A program made the translations under genes and the position numbers. From assembly GCF_014490725.1 (NCBI RefSeq), contig NZ_JACOQL010000007.1, positions 1-63,518 on the forward strand: DNA of 63,518 nucleotides, written 5' to 3'. The notes beneath the pieces were generated by a model. The model was not told where the DNA came from and searched no databases. It saw only the letters and a list, made by a program, of their open reading frames with translations. Shown in pieces: positions 25,383 through 34,874 of this stretch (positions are counted from its first letter, which is position 1; each line of letters opens with the position of its first letter). The stretch is from Paracoccus amoyensis (GTDB lineage: Bacteria; Pseudomonadota; Alphaproteobacteria; Rhodobacterales; Rhodobacteraceae).

Positions 25383-26579
25383 TTACAGCAGAAAATCATC
25401 CGCCGTCAGGTCAAACAATCCTTTGATGCGGATATAGCCGTCAATATCGCCATCCCCGTCCCGATCCAACTGCACAACGGTCAGGTCATTGTCCGTGCCG
25501 GCAAGATCGCGTTTCTTGAAGGTTACTTCAGGTTCGCCGGTGCCGGAAAATCCGGCGGCATTGAACCTGGTCACGGTGCGGCCCACCGATCCGTCAACCG
25601 CATCCAGATTGATCAGATCCCGGCCGTCCTGAAAGTCCAGAATGAAGTCCGAAGCGCGGAATCCGGTGCCCATTTCACCGGCCGAGGTGAAGATGAACTG
25701 ATCCCTTCCCGCGCCGCCGGTCAGAAAGTCAACGCCAAGCCCCCCGGCAAGCCTGTCATCACCGGCGCGCCCATCCAGACGATCGGACCCGTTGCCACCC
25801 TCGATCCAGTTCATCGCGCGGTTCCCCGACAGAACATCACTTCCTTTGGCGCCGACCACGTTTTCAATCCCACGGATCGTATCAAAGCCACGACCGGTGT
25901 CTTGCGCGTCCGTCCGCCTCAGATCGATGGTGACCGCAGCGTTGCCGGCGACCATCAGCGTATCGCTGCCCTCATTTCCCAGAACGCGGTCATTGCCGGC
26001 GTCCAGTGTCAGCACGTCGTTCCCCGCCCCGCCAAGCAGGGTATCATTTCCGACACCCCCGACCAACGTATCGTTGCCATGCCCGCCGTTGATATTGTCA
26101 TTGCCCGCGTAGCCATCGACAGAATCATTGAAAACGCCAAGGGTGAACTTGTCATTCTTTGACAGGGCGTCCCTGATCAGCGCCGTGTCGTCGGTAATGC
26201 TTCTGGTGTTGGCGGCCCGTGTGACGGCTTGCGCATCGATATTCACACCCGCAATGATCCAGTTATCCCGATAAAACCCATTTGGGCTCAAAGAGTAAGC
26301 GTCTGCGATGATGGAAACGGTGCCATCGTTCAATCTGTCATTGCTGTTGATACCCAAATCCGAACCAAAGAGGATGGTCTTGCGATACCCGCCATCCGTC
26401 GCATCCAGATTCATGACAAGTGCGTCCGAGGCTTTCTGACCCAGAAGTTCAAATTTCCGGTCGGTATAAAAATTCTCTTTTCTTCCTCTGGCAAAAATCT
26501 CAAAGAAATTCAGATTGCTTTGATCAAACGGTAAGTAAGAAACTATAGTCGCCAAGATAGCCTCACAAAAAAGCGCCAT
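25383..26579 (-). CDS. RTX calcium-binding secreted protein
   Basis: 398 residues. The first 150 residues match no domain I recognise; then RTX repeats (INGGHGNDTLVGGVGNDTLLGG, about 165-290) and a type I C-terminus with GTGFRASDFILDFQDGRDLINLDAVDG and a final LTADDFLL. Calcium folds the repeats outside the cell. The extreme C-terminal hydrophobic-acidic tail matches the T1SS signal type of alphaproteobacteria. Second RTX gene within 6 kb. Confidence 0.82.
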   Translation of the reverse strand: MALFCEAILATIVSYLPFDQSNLNFFEIFARGRKENFYTDRKFELLGQKASDALVMNLDATDGGYRKTILFGSDLGINSNDRLNDGTVSIIADAYSLSPNGFYRDNWIIAGVNIDAQAVTRAANTRSITDDTALIRDALSKNDKFTLGVFNDSVDGYAGNDNINGGHGNDTLVGGVGNDTLLGGAGNDVLTLDAGNDRVLGNEGSDTLMVAGNAAVTIDLRRTDAQDTGRGFDTIRGIENVVGAKGSDVLSGNRAMNWIEGGNGSDRLDGRAGDDRLAGGLGVDFLTGGAGRDQFIFTSAGEMGTGFRASDFILDFQDGRDLINLDAVDGSVGRTVTRFNAAGFSGTGEPEVTFKKRDLAGTDNDLTVVQLDRDGDGDIDGYIRIKGLFDLTADDFLL

Positions 26580-26803
26580 ATATTACAAAAACACCTGCGC
26601 ATAGCCGCGGCATCTTCGCAAATAACATGATCGACGATGGTTCACGGGGCACCTCTCTGTTCCTGAATGGCAACAGATCGGGCCGTGCAGGAAAAGTGTC
26701 GCTTCAGCACATCGCCACAACGTGATCGTCTGGCTGAAAACGCCGCTCGCCACTGTGTCTGCCGCCCCGTAAATTCCGGGCGAACACAATCGAGTATCCC
26801 AAG

Positions 26804-27370
26804 ATGCGGCGTAGAGTTAAGCATATGTTTCTGGCCGGGATGACGGTTTTGGCCCTACTTGTCGCCTATCTGGCGGCTCTGCATGTCAGCGGGAATTTTC
26901 ACGAAGTCAGCGCCGGCACGGTGTATCGCGCAGCGCAGATGGACGGTCAGGCATTGGCGCGCTGGAAACGCGAGTATGGCATTGCCAGCGTCCTGAACCT
27001 GCGCGGTGAAAGCAACGGCGCCGATTGGTATGAGACCGAGCGCGCCGTCGCCGATCGGCTGGGCATTCAGCACATCGATTTTCGCATGTCTGCCAGCACG
27101 CAACTGGATGCCGAACAGGTAAAGGCGCTGCTGGAGGTGATGAGGACTGCGCCAAAGCCGATGTTGATCCACTGCATGGGGGGCGCCGATCGCACCGGGT
27201 TGGCCTCTGCGCTATATGTCGCAGGCATAGACAAAAGCGGCGAGGATGCGGCTGAATGGCAATTGTCGCTGCGATACGGCCATATCGGCATCCCGTGGCT
27301 TAGTAAGGCATGGCCGATGAATACAACCTGGGAAGACATGGAAGCCTGGCTTGGCTTCCCTGACAGTTAG
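26804..27370 (+). CDS. Membrane-anchored dual-specificity/tyrosine phosphatase
   Basis: 188 residues. One N-terminal membrane segment (MFLAGMTVLALLVAYLAALHV), then a phosphatase domain with P-loop HCMGGADRTG (C-x5-R, Cys near residue 125) and the upstream acid in YETER. The motif places it with the bacterial DSP-like (PTP/DUF442-like) phosphatases, acting in the periplasm. No partner kinase is adjacent. Confidence 0.82.
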   Translation: MRRRVKHMFLAGMTVLALLVAYLAALHVSGNFHEVSAGTVYRAAQMDGQALARWKREYGIASVLNLRGESNGADWYETERAVADRLGIQHIDFRMSASTQLDAEQVKALLEVMRTAPKPMLIHCMGGADRTGLASALYVAGIDKSGEDAAEWQLSLRYGHIGIPWLSKAWPMNTTWEDMEAWLGFPDS

Positions 27371-27867
27371 TCCTTGTTTTTGCCCAATTTTTCCATCCGT
27401 TCGGCAAATTCACGACGTAGCTCGCGGCGGACTTCGGCAGCGTGCCAGCGGCGCTTTTGTTCGTCCGTGTTCAGCGATAGCGGGGGAACGGCGACGGGCT
27501 TTCGATCCTCGTCCACGGCGACCATGGTAAAATAACAGCTGTTGGTGTGGCGCCGCGTGCCTTCGGCGATGTTTTCGGCATCGACCCGGATACCGATCTC
27601 CATCGAGCTGCGGCCGACATAGTTCACGCTGGCCGAAAAGCTGACCAGTTCACCCACCAGAATGGGCTGCTTGAACGTCACCTGATCGACCGACAGCGTC
27701 ACCGCGTAGCACCCGGAATAGCGTGACGCCAAGGAAAAGGCGACGCGGTCCAGCCAGTTCAGCAACGCGCCGCCGTGAACATTGCCCGAAAAATTGGCCA
27801 TGTCGGGGGTCATCAGCACCGTCATATCCAGAACGCGGCGCTGGTCTTCGGTCAGTTGGCTGGTCAT
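27367..27867 (-). CDS. Acyl-CoA thioesterase (hotdog fold, YciA/ACOT-like)
   Basis: 166 residues. Hotdog domain with NVHGGALLNWLDRVAFSLA (catalytic helix), VTFKQPILVGELV and SCYFTMVAVDED. Hydrolyses acyl-CoA to acid and CoA. The terminal overlap with the phosphatase gene is convergent, 4 bp. Overall length is as in acyl-CoA thioester hydrolases of the ACOT12 type. Confidence 0.85.
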   Translation of the reverse strand: MTSQLTEDQRRVLDMTVLMTPDMANFSGNVHGGALLNWLDRVAFSLASRYSGCYAVTLSVDQVTFKQPILVGELVSFSASVNYVGRSSMEIGIRVDAENIAEGTRRHTNSCYFTMVAVDEDRKPVAVPPLSLNTDEQKRRWHAAEVRRELRREFAERMEKLGKNKD

Positions 27868-27900
27868 GTCACCCTCGCTGTTTCGTCACAGGATGAATGC

Positions 27901-28926
27901 TTATCCGGTAGGGTCAAGCGGCAACCGAGCGGTCGTTTCCCGCACCATCAGCAGCGGCGACAGCGACACCATCGGCTGAACCTCATTGCCCGCAATCCGG
28001 CGCAGCATCACACGGGCGGCCTGTTTGCCCAGTTCGCGCTTGGGCTGGCGGATCGTGGTCAGGGCCGGGGCCAGCAGCGAGGCCATTTCAATATCGTCAA
28101 AGCCGATCACGGACAGGTCGCGCGGCACCCGGATGCCCGTGCGATGCAGGCTGGCGATAAAGGCGCAGGCCATCTCGTCCGAGAATGCGAAAACCGCCGT
28201 CGGACGCTGTTCTGCCGGCAAGGTCAGCCATGCCTGCGCGGCGGCCTGTCCCGACTGCATCGTGAAATCGCCATCAAACAGCGTCAGGTCGGCACCAAGC
28301 GCCGCCTGCTGCGCGCCCTGAAGACGGGCTTTGTGCAGCACGTTCACCGGCGGGCCGCCGATCAGGCCGATCCGGTTGTGGCCCAGATCGCGCAGATGCG
28401 TGACGGCCAGACGGCCCCCTTCGGTATTGTCCAGCACGACCCGAGGCAGGGCGGCATCCTCGATCCATTCGCAGGCGGTGATGACGGGCGGCGCATCGGG
28501 ATCGTTCAGCCCGTCCTGCGGCACCAGCCCATCCATCAGGATGATGCCATCCGCGCGTGAGCGGTCCAGAAAGCGATGCAGCCCGACATGCCGCCCGGAC
28601 TTGTCCTGCGTGTCGGACACCAGCAAGTCATAGCCGTTGGCTGCCAGCTCACGGCCCATCCCCTCTAATATCTTGGCAAAGAACGGGTTACCCATATTCG
28701 GCAACAGCGCCACGACACAGCCCGTCCGCTGCATCCGCAGGTTCCGCGCCGCCTGATTGATCCGGTAGCCGGTGGCCGCCACGGCCTGCATCACCGCTTC
28801 GCGCGTCGCCTCGGCCACGACGGCGGGCTGTGACAGGACGCGGCTGACGGTGGCGGTGGACACCCCCGCCACCCGCGCGACATCGGCCAGTTTCGCGCGA
28901 CCATTGGATGTCATTCGCTGATTCAT
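27901..28926 (-). CDS. LacI-family sugar regulator
   Basis: About 341 residues from ATG 28926 (gtgggggg ribosome site). N-terminal HTH TLADVARVAGVSTATVSRVLS-like, hinge VTHLR region and periplasmic-binding-like effector domain (FAFSDEMACAF, DLSVIGFDDIEMASLL). Divergent from the sugar operon at 29019; a LacI-type palindrome lies between them. Likely a repressor of that operon and itself. Confidence 0.92.
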   Translation of the reverse strand: MNQRMTSNGRAKLADVARVAGVSTATVSRVLSQPAVVAEATREAVMQAVAATGYRINQAARNLRMQRTGCVVALLPNMGNPFFAKILEGMGRELAANGYDLLVSDTQDKSGRHVGLHRFLDRSRADGIILMDGLVPQDGLNDPDAPPVITACEWIEDAALPRVVLDNTEGGRLAVTHLRDLGHNRIGLIGGPPVNVLHKARLQGAQQAALGADLTLFDGDFTMQSGQAAAQAWLTLPAEQRPTAVFAFSDEMACAFIASLHRTGIRVPRDLSVIGFDDIEMASLLAPALTTIRQPKRELGKQAARVMLRRIAGNEVQPMVSLSPLLMVRETTARLPLDPTG

Positions 28927-28970
28927 CCCCCCACGATAGGCCCGCTTTCGCGCTTCCACAACAAAATGTT

Positions 28971-28984
28971 TGCAATCGATTTCA
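28971..28984. promoter_or_regulatory. LacI-family operator between regulator and sugar operon
   Basis: TGCAATCGATTTCA, 12 of 14 positions symmetric, with the central CG pair typical of LacI operators. It sits 35 bp before the isomerase start and 45 bp upstream of the lacI start, so it can control both. Confidence 0.7.
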
Positions 28985-29018
28985 TTCCAATGCAGGCTGG
29001 TGCTGGGGAGATGTTATC

Positions 29019-30074
29019 ATGCAGACAATTAAAGGGCCGGCGCTGTTTCTGGCGCAGTTCATCGGGCAATCCGCGCCGTTCGACAGCTGGGACGGAATTA
29101 CCCGCTGGGCGGCGGATTGCGGCTATATCGGCGTGCAGGTTCCCGTCGGCGACCCGCGCATCCTCGATCTGGACCGCGCCGCCGAGTCGCAGGATTATCG
29201 CGACGAATTTCTGGGCATCGCGAAGCAGAATGGCGTCGACGTGACCGAGCTTTCGGCGCATCTGGAAGGCCAGCTTGTCGCCGTCCACCCGGCCTATGAC
29301 ACCGGTTTCGACGCTTTTGCCCCCGCAGCCCTTCGCGGCGATCCGGCCGCGCGGCAGGAATGGGCCGTCGACCGCGTGGCCAAGGCGATCCGCGTCAGCC
29401 GTCTGTTGGGGCTGGACCGGATGGTGACGTTTTCGGGGGCGCTTGCATGGCCCTATGTCTATCCGTGGCCACAGCGTGCGCCCGGTCTGGTCGAGGCGGC
29501 GTTCGATGCGTTGGCGCAGCGTTGGCGTCCGCTGCTGGATCTGGCGGAACAGCAGGGCGTCGACATCTGCTACGAAATCCACCCCGGCGAAGACCTGCAT
29601 GACGGCGTCACGTTCGAGATGTTTCTGGACCGCGTGAACGATCACCCGCGCGCAAACATGCTGTATGACCCGTCGCATTACGTGCTGCAACAGCTGGACT
29701 ACCTGCAAAACATCGACATCTATCACGACCGCATCCGCATGTTTCACGTCAAGGATGCCGAGTTTCGGCCGACCGGCCGACAAGGCGTCTATGGCGGCTA
29801 TCAGTCATGGGTGAACCGGGCCGGACGTTTCCGCAGTCCGGGCGACGGGCAGGTGGATTTCAAGCAGGTGTTTTCCAAGCTGACCCAATACGGCTTTGAC
29901 GGCTGGGCCGTGGTCGAATGGGAATGTGCGCTGAAACACCCCGAGGACGGCGCCCGTGAAGGCGCACAATTCGTCCGCGATCACATCATCCGCGTGACAC
30001 CGCACGCCTTCGACGATTTCGCCGCCAGTGCGGTCAATCGTGCCGACATCAACAAAGCATTGGGGATTTCATGA
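29019..30074 (+). CDS. Sugar phosphate isomerase/epimerase (AP endonuclease 2 fold)
   Basis: About 351 residues; ATG 29019 has a ggggag ribosome site. TIM-barrel metal enzyme: GVQVPVGDP, EIHPGEDL (metal Glu-His), YDPSHYVLQQ, HVKDAEF and VEWECALK provide the expected Glu/Asp/His ligands. Homologues act on keto-sugars or inositol. First gene of the LacI-controlled locus; the next gene starts with an ATGA overlap. Confidence 0.88.
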   Translation: MQTIKGPALFLAQFIGQSAPFDSWDGITRWAADCGYIGVQVPVGDPRILDLDRAAESQDYRDEFLGIAKQNGVDVTELSAHLEGQLVAVHPAYDTGFDAFAPAALRGDPAARQEWAVDRVAKAIRVSRLLGLDRMVTFSGALAWPYVYPWPQRAPGLVEAAFDALAQRWRPLLDLAEQQGVDICYEIHPGEDLHDGVTFEMFLDRVNDHPRANMLYDPSHYVLQQLDYLQNIDIYHDRIRMFHVKDAEFRPTGRQGVYGGYQSWVNRAGRFRSPGDGQVDFKQVFSKLTQYGFDGWAVVEWECALKHPEDGAREGAQFVRDHIIRVTPHAFDDFAASAVNRADINKALGIS

Positions 30075-31165
30075 AACCTGTTCGTCTTGGCATGGTCGGC
30101 GGCGGCAGCGGCGCCTTCATCGGCGCGGTCCATCGCATCGCGGCACGGATGGATGGCCGCTATGAACTGGTCGCGGGGGCACTGTCGTCAAACCCCGAAC
30201 GGGCGGCGGAAAGCGCGGCCGAGCTTGGCATCCGCTCCTATGCCGATTTCAACGAAATGGCCGTGGCCGAGGCCGCACGCGACGACGGTATCGAGGCCGT
30301 CAGCATCGTCACGCCCAATAACATGCATGCCGGCCCCGCGATCGCCTTTCTGAACGCGGGCATTCACGTGATCTGCGACAAGCCGCTGGCCGCCACGCCC
30401 GAACAGGCCGCCGCGATGCGGGAGGCTGTCAAAAACAACAAGGCCCGCTTTTTCCTGACCCATAATTACAGCGCCATGCCCATGGTGCGCGTGGCACGGG
30501 CGATGGTGGCGGATGGCGCGATTGGCGATGTCAGGCTGGTGCAGGCCGAATATCTGCAAGGCTGGCTGGCTGACGATACCAGCAACAAGCAGGCCGATTG
30601 GCGCACCGATCCCAAACAGGCCGGCGCGGGCGCGATTGGCGATATCGGCACCCATGCGTGGCAATTGGCCGAATTCGTGACCGGCCAGACGCCAGAATCG
30701 CTGTCGGCGGATCTGTCCAGCATGGTGCCGGGCCGTCCGGTCGATGATGATGCCCGGATCGCACTGCGCTATGCCTCGGGTGCCAAGGGGGGGATTTGGG
30801 CATCGCAGGTGGCGGTCGGGCAGGAAAACGGCCTGTCGCTGCGCCTGTTCGGCACCAAGGGCGCGTTGGAATGGCACCTGCGCCACCCCGAAGAGCTGAT
30901 CTACACGCCCAAGGACGACGCCCCCCGCATCCTGACCCGTGCGCAGGACCGCAGTCAGTCCTCCCGCACGCCCCCCGGTCATCCGGAAGGCTATCTGGAA
31001 GGGTTTGCCAATCTTTACAGCGATGTCGCCGCCGTCATTCGCGGGGATGAAACGGTTGCCACGCGTATTCCCGACATCCAGTCCGGCCTGTCCGGCATGG
31101 CCTTCATCGCCGCCTGTCTTGCATCGTCCAAACAGGACGGGGCGTGGGTCAAGGTTCAGACATGA
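30071..31165 (+). CDS. Gfo/Idh/MocA-family sugar dehydrogenase
   Basis: 364 residues. N-terminal Rossmann fold GMVGGGSGAFIGAVHRIA binding NAD(P), then DKPLAATPEQA with the conserved Lys of CDKPLA and the C-terminal alpha/beta substrate domain (GDIGTHAWQL). Pairing with the isomerase and a ribose-type transporter suggests catabolism of a pyranose through a 3-keto or lactone intermediate (inference). Confidence 0.9.
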   Translation: MKPVRLGMVGGGSGAFIGAVHRIAARMDGRYELVAGALSSNPERAAESAAELGIRSYADFNEMAVAEAARDDGIEAVSIVTPNNMHAGPAIAFLNAGIHVICDKPLAATPEQAAAMREAVKNNKARFFLTHNYSAMPMVRVARAMVADGAIGDVRLVQAEYLQGWLADDTSNKQADWRTDPKQAGAGAIGDIGTHAWQLAEFVTGQTPESLSADLSSMVPGRPVDDDARIALRYASGAKGGIWASQVAVGQENGLSLRLFGTKGALEWHLRHPEELIYTPKDDAPRILTRAQDRSQSSRTPPGHPEGYLEGFANLYSDVAAVIRGDETVATRIPDIQSGLSGMAFIAACLASSKQDGAWVKVQT

Positions 31166-32655
31166 CCACTTTGGCGCTGCAAAACGTCTCGAAAAGCTTC
31201 GGCCCGATACTGGTTCTGCACCATGTCGATCTGGCGCTGGAACCGGGACAGGTTCACGCCCTGATCGGTGAAAACGGCGCGGGCAAATCGACGATCATGA
31301 AAATCCTTGGCGGGTTTCTGGACCCGACCGAAGGGCAGATCGCGCTGGACGGTCAGCCCGTCACCTTCGCCAGCGGTCCGCAGGCCGAGGCGCAGGGCAT
31401 CGTCGTCATCCATCAGGAATTCAACCTGGCCCCCGACCTGACCGTCGCCGCCAATGTCTTTCTGGGCCGTGAACTGGGCGGTTTCCGGCTGAACCATGCC
31501 TTGATGCGCGAGCAGACGGCGGCGTTGCTGGCGCGGCTGGAGACGACAATCTCGCCCGATACGCTGATCCGCGATCTGTCCGTGCCCGATCGCCAGATGG
31601 TCGAGATTGCAAAGGCCCTGTCGCGCAATGCCCGCGTGCTGATCATGGACGAGCCAAGCGCCGTGCTGACGCATCGCGAGGTCGGCACGCTTTACGATCA
31701 GATCGACCGGCTGCGGGCGGACGGGGTGGCGATCCTGTATTGCTCGCACCGCCTGGATGAGGTTGCGCATCTGGCCGATCGCATTACCGTGCTGCGCGAT
31801 GGCCGTGTCGTCCGGCAGGCGGTGCGCGGCGAATTGACCGAGGACGGCATGGCCACTGCGATGGTCGGCCGAGAGCTGGAAGATTTCTATCCGCCCAAGG
31901 GCGGTCACGGCGACGACATCGCCCTGCAGGTGCATGGCCTGACCGTTCCGGGCCGGGTGCATGATGTCAGCCTGACCCTGAAGCGGGGCGAGGTGCTGGG
32001 CATCGCGGGCCTTGTCGGGTCTGGTCGCACCGAACTGGCGGAAGGGATCGTGGGGCTCTTGCCCTCGAGCGGCGAAATCAGGGTGCAGGGCAAGCCGGTG
32101 ACGATCCGCGATCTGCGCGATGCCGTGGCCGCCGGGCTGGCCTATCTGACCGAGGACCGCAAAGAGGCGGGCCTGCTGCTGGGCAAGAACCTGCAAACCA
32201 ACCTGACGCTGACGACGCTGGACCGGTTCGGCAACTGGCGGCTGGATACGCGCGCGGAATCCGCCGCGCTGGATCAGGCGATCAGCGAATTCGACATCCG
32301 CGTCAAGGACCGCGGGATGGTCGCGGGCAAGCTGTCGGGGGGCAATCAGCAAAAACTGTTGCTGGCCAAAACCATGCTGCCCGACCCCGACATCATCATC
32401 ATCGACGAACCAACCCGCGGCATCGATGTGGGCACCAAGCGCCAGATTTACAGCTTCATCCGCAGACTGGCGGGCCAAGGCCGCGGCATTATCGTCATCA
32501 GCAGCGAAATGACCGAAGTCATCGGTCTGTCCGACCGCGTCCTTGTGATGCGCGAAGGCCGCCTGGCCGGAGAGGTCGCGGGCGATGCCATGACCGAAGA
32601 CAATATCGTGCGCCTTGCGATGGGCGTCATAACCGACAGTGGGAAAGCCGCATGA
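31162..32655 (+). CDS. Sugar ABC transporter, dual ATP-binding protein (RbsA/MglA type)
   Basis: 497 residues from ATG 31162 (ATGA overlap). Two ABC modules: first Walker A GENGAGKST with DEPSAVLT, second with GLVGSGRTEL (the usual degenerate P-loop of the second half) and LSGGNQQKLLLAKTM. This is the standard RbsA architecture. Confidence 0.92.
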   Translation: MTTLALQNVSKSFGPILVLHHVDLALEPGQVHALIGENGAGKSTIMKILGGFLDPTEGQIALDGQPVTFASGPQAEAQGIVVIHQEFNLAPDLTVAANVFLGRELGGFRLNHALMREQTAALLARLETTISPDTLIRDLSVPDRQMVEIAKALSRNARVLIMDEPSAVLTHREVGTLYDQIDRLRADGVAILYCSHRLDEVAHLADRITVLRDGRVVRQAVRGELTEDGMATAMVGRELEDFYPPKGGHGDDIALQVHGLTVPGRVHDVSLTLKRGEVLGIAGLVGSGRTELAEGIVGLLPSSGEIRVQGKPVTIRDLRDAVAAGLAYLTEDRKEAGLLLGKNLQTNLTLTTLDRFGNWRLDTRAESAALDQAISEFDIRVKDRGMVAGKLSGGNQQKLLLAKTMLPDPDIIIIDEPTRGIDVGTKRQIYSFIRRLAGQGRGIIVISSEMTEVIGLSDRVLVMREGRLAGEVAGDAMTEDNIVRLAMGVITDSGKAA

Positions 32656-33622
32656 AACGCATCGACCTTCATCTTCTGGGGCCGCTGGTCGCGCTGATTG
32701 CGCTGGTGATCCTTGGGGCGCTTCTGAACAGCGCCTTCCTGGCGCCGGCGAATATCACCACGTGCTGGCCCGGTCGGCCTTTATCGGCATCATCGCGGTC
32801 GGCATGACCTTTGTCATCACGGCAGGCGGGCTGGACCTGTCGGTCGGGTCCATGGCGGCCTTCCTTGCCGGGATCGCGATTATCGCGATGAACCATTTCG
32901 TGCCGATCCTGGGGGTGAACTGGGGCACGATCCTGCTGGGCATGGGGGTGGCGATCCTGGGCGGGATCATCGCCGGGACGATCAACGGGCTGTTGGTCAC
33001 CAAGGCCGGGATCGAACCCTTCATCGTGACCCTGGGCACCATGGGGATCTTTCGCTCGCTGATCACCTGGCTGGCCGATGGCGGCACGCTGAGTTTGGAT
33101 TACGCGCTGCGCACGCTGTATCGCCCGGTCTATTTCGGCGGCATCGGCTGGATCACATGGCCGATCATCGTCTTTGCCCTTGTCGCGATCATCGGCGAAT
33201 GGACCATGCGCCAGTCCCGCTTCGGTCGCCATGTCGAGGCGATCGGATCGAACGACCGCGTCGCCCGCTATTCGGCCATCGACGTGAACCGGGTGAAGCT
33301 GCTGACCTATGTCCTGCTGGGCCTGCTGGTCGGCATCGCAACGGTGCTTTACGTCCCGCGCCTTGGCTCTGCCTCGGGCGGCACCGGCGTCTTGTGGGAG
33401 CTTGAGGCGATTGCCGCCGTCATCATCGGCGGCACCGCGCTGAAGGGCGGGCAAGGCCGGGTCTGGGGCACGGTGATCGGCGTGCTGATCCTGTCGCTGA
33501 TCGACAATATCCTGAATTTGGCCGATCTGGTCAGCCCCTATCTGAATGGGGCGATCCAGGGGGTCATCATCGTCCTTGCTGTCGTGTTGCAGCGGGAAAA
33601 GCAAACCGCCGATGAGCGGTGA
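32652..33622 (+). pseudogene. Sugar ABC transporter permease (RbsC type), frameshifted
   Basis: Starts at ATG 32652 (ATGA overlap) with MKRIDLHLLGPLVALIALVI...SAFLAPANITT, then the frame fails. Coding resumes one frame over as VLARSAFIGIIAVGMTFVIT...GGLDLSVGSM and continues to 33622 with all RbsC features. One missing A in ccacg at 32758-32762 would restore NITNVLARSAF. All remaining transmembrane segments are intact, so this is either a very recent mutation or a base-calling error. Confidence 0.85.
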
Positions 33623-33640
33623 TTTCTGGGAGGAAATGAC

Positions 33641-34609
33641 ATGAAACGCAGAAACCTGATAAGGGCCACCGCGCTGGCGCTGGCCATGGGCATGACGGGC
33701 GGTGCGGCCTTTGCGCAGGATGCCGAGGCCGAGAAAGTGACCATCGGCGTCTCGATCCCGTCGGCCACGCATGGCTTCATGGGCGGGCTGAACTGGCACG
33801 CGCAGGACACCATCGCCCGTCTGGCCGACGTATATCCGAATATCGAATTCGTGCTGGCCACCGCGGGCGATGCCGCCAAGCAGGTCAACGATATCGAGGA
33901 CATGATGGCCACCCGCGACATCGACGGTCTGGTGGTGCTGCCATTCGAATCCGAGCCGCTGACAGCCCCCGTTGCCGCCGTGGCCGAGGCGGGCAAGTTT
34001 GTCACCGTCGTTGACCGCGGCCTGTCGCAGCCGGGGATCGAGGATCTGTATGTGGCGGGCGACAACACCGCCTTTGGCCGCGTTGCGGGCGAATATTTCC
34101 GCGACAACCTTGAAGCGGGCAGCAAGATCGTCGTTCTGCGCGGCATCCCGACCACGCTGGACAATGAACGCGTCGACGCGTTTCAGGCCGCGCTGGAAGG
34201 CTCGGACATCGAGATCCTTGACATGCAGCACGGCAACTGGAACCGCGACGACGCCTTTACCGTGATGCAGGACTATCTGTCGAAATACCCGGAAATCAAC
34301 GCGGTCTGGGCGGCAGATGACGACATGGCGCTTGGCGTGCTGGAAGCGATTTCAGCGGCTGGACGCGAAGAGGAAATGTGGGTCGTGGGCGGCGCGGGCA
34401 TGAAGGAAATCATCCAGCGCATCAGGGACAAGGACCCGCAGCTGCCCGCCAACGTCACCTACCCGCCCGCGCAGATTTCGGCCGCCATCGAAATGACGGC
34501 GCTGAACTTCGTTTCCCGCGCACCGATGGCTGGCCGCTACATCATCGGCAGCCAGCTGATCACGCCGGAAAACGCGGAACAGTTCTATTACCCCGACAGC
34601 CCGTTCTGA
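33641..34609 (+). CDS. Sugar ABC transporter, periplasmic binding protein (RbsB type)
   Basis: 322 residues with signal peptide ending GGAAFAQ. Peripla_BP_4 fold: IGVSIPSATHGFMGGLNWHAQ, AGDAAKQVNDIEDMMAT, VVLPFESEPLT and VDRGLS are ligand-pocket segments of ribose/galactose binders. Last gene of the operon; usually the first gene in relatives, so the order isomerase-dehydrogenase-ATPase-permease-binding protein is noteworthy. Confidence 0.92.
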   Translation: MKRRNLIRATALALAMGMTGGAAFAQDAEAEKVTIGVSIPSATHGFMGGLNWHAQDTIARLADVYPNIEFVLATAGDAAKQVNDIEDMMATRDIDGLVVLPFESEPLTAPVAAVAEAGKFVTVVDRGLSQPGIEDLYVAGDNTAFGRVAGEYFRDNLEAGSKIVVLRGIPTTLDNERVDAFQAALEGSDIEILDMQHGNWNRDDAFTVMQDYLSKYPEINAVWAADDDMALGVLEAISAAGREEEMWVVGGAGMKEIIQRIRDKDPQLPANVTYPPAQISAAIEMTALNFVSRAPMAGRYIIGSQLITPENAEQFYYPDSPF

Positions 34610-34631
34610 TTTTTCGGGACCGTCGAAAAAG

Positions 34632-34664
34632 GAAAGCGCGGCGCATTGGGTCGCGCTTTTTCAT
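34632..34664 (+). terminator. Rho-independent terminator of the sugar operon
   Basis: aaagcgcg / cgcgcttttt stem with a T-run, 20 bp after the binding-protein stop. Confidence 0.75.
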
Positions 34665-34743
34665 TCCTGCCACAATCGCGGCGCCCTGCGCCCCGCGTTG
34701 TTGGTCGCCTGTGTGGTTTCGGGTCAAAGCTGACAGGCAAGAT

Positions 34744-34833
34744 ATGACTATCTTGCGCACGAAACAGCACGTCCTGCACGTGCTGGCGCAGGGCGGCAAG
34801 GCGGCACTTGCCAGCCGCATTCTGCCGCGTTAG
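34744..34833 (+). pseudogene. YjhX-like fragment
   Basis: 29 residues: MTILRTKQHVLHVLAQGGKA then nine more and a stop. The run xxQxxLHVLAQGG is the N-terminal signature of YjhX/DUF2084 proteins (about 85 residues, proposed toxins). The remaining two thirds is absent. No matching antitoxin gene is present. Confidence 0.5.
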
Positions 34834-34874
34834 CCAGCATTTGCCCGATTCACAGGCAGAATTGAACCGCCGCC

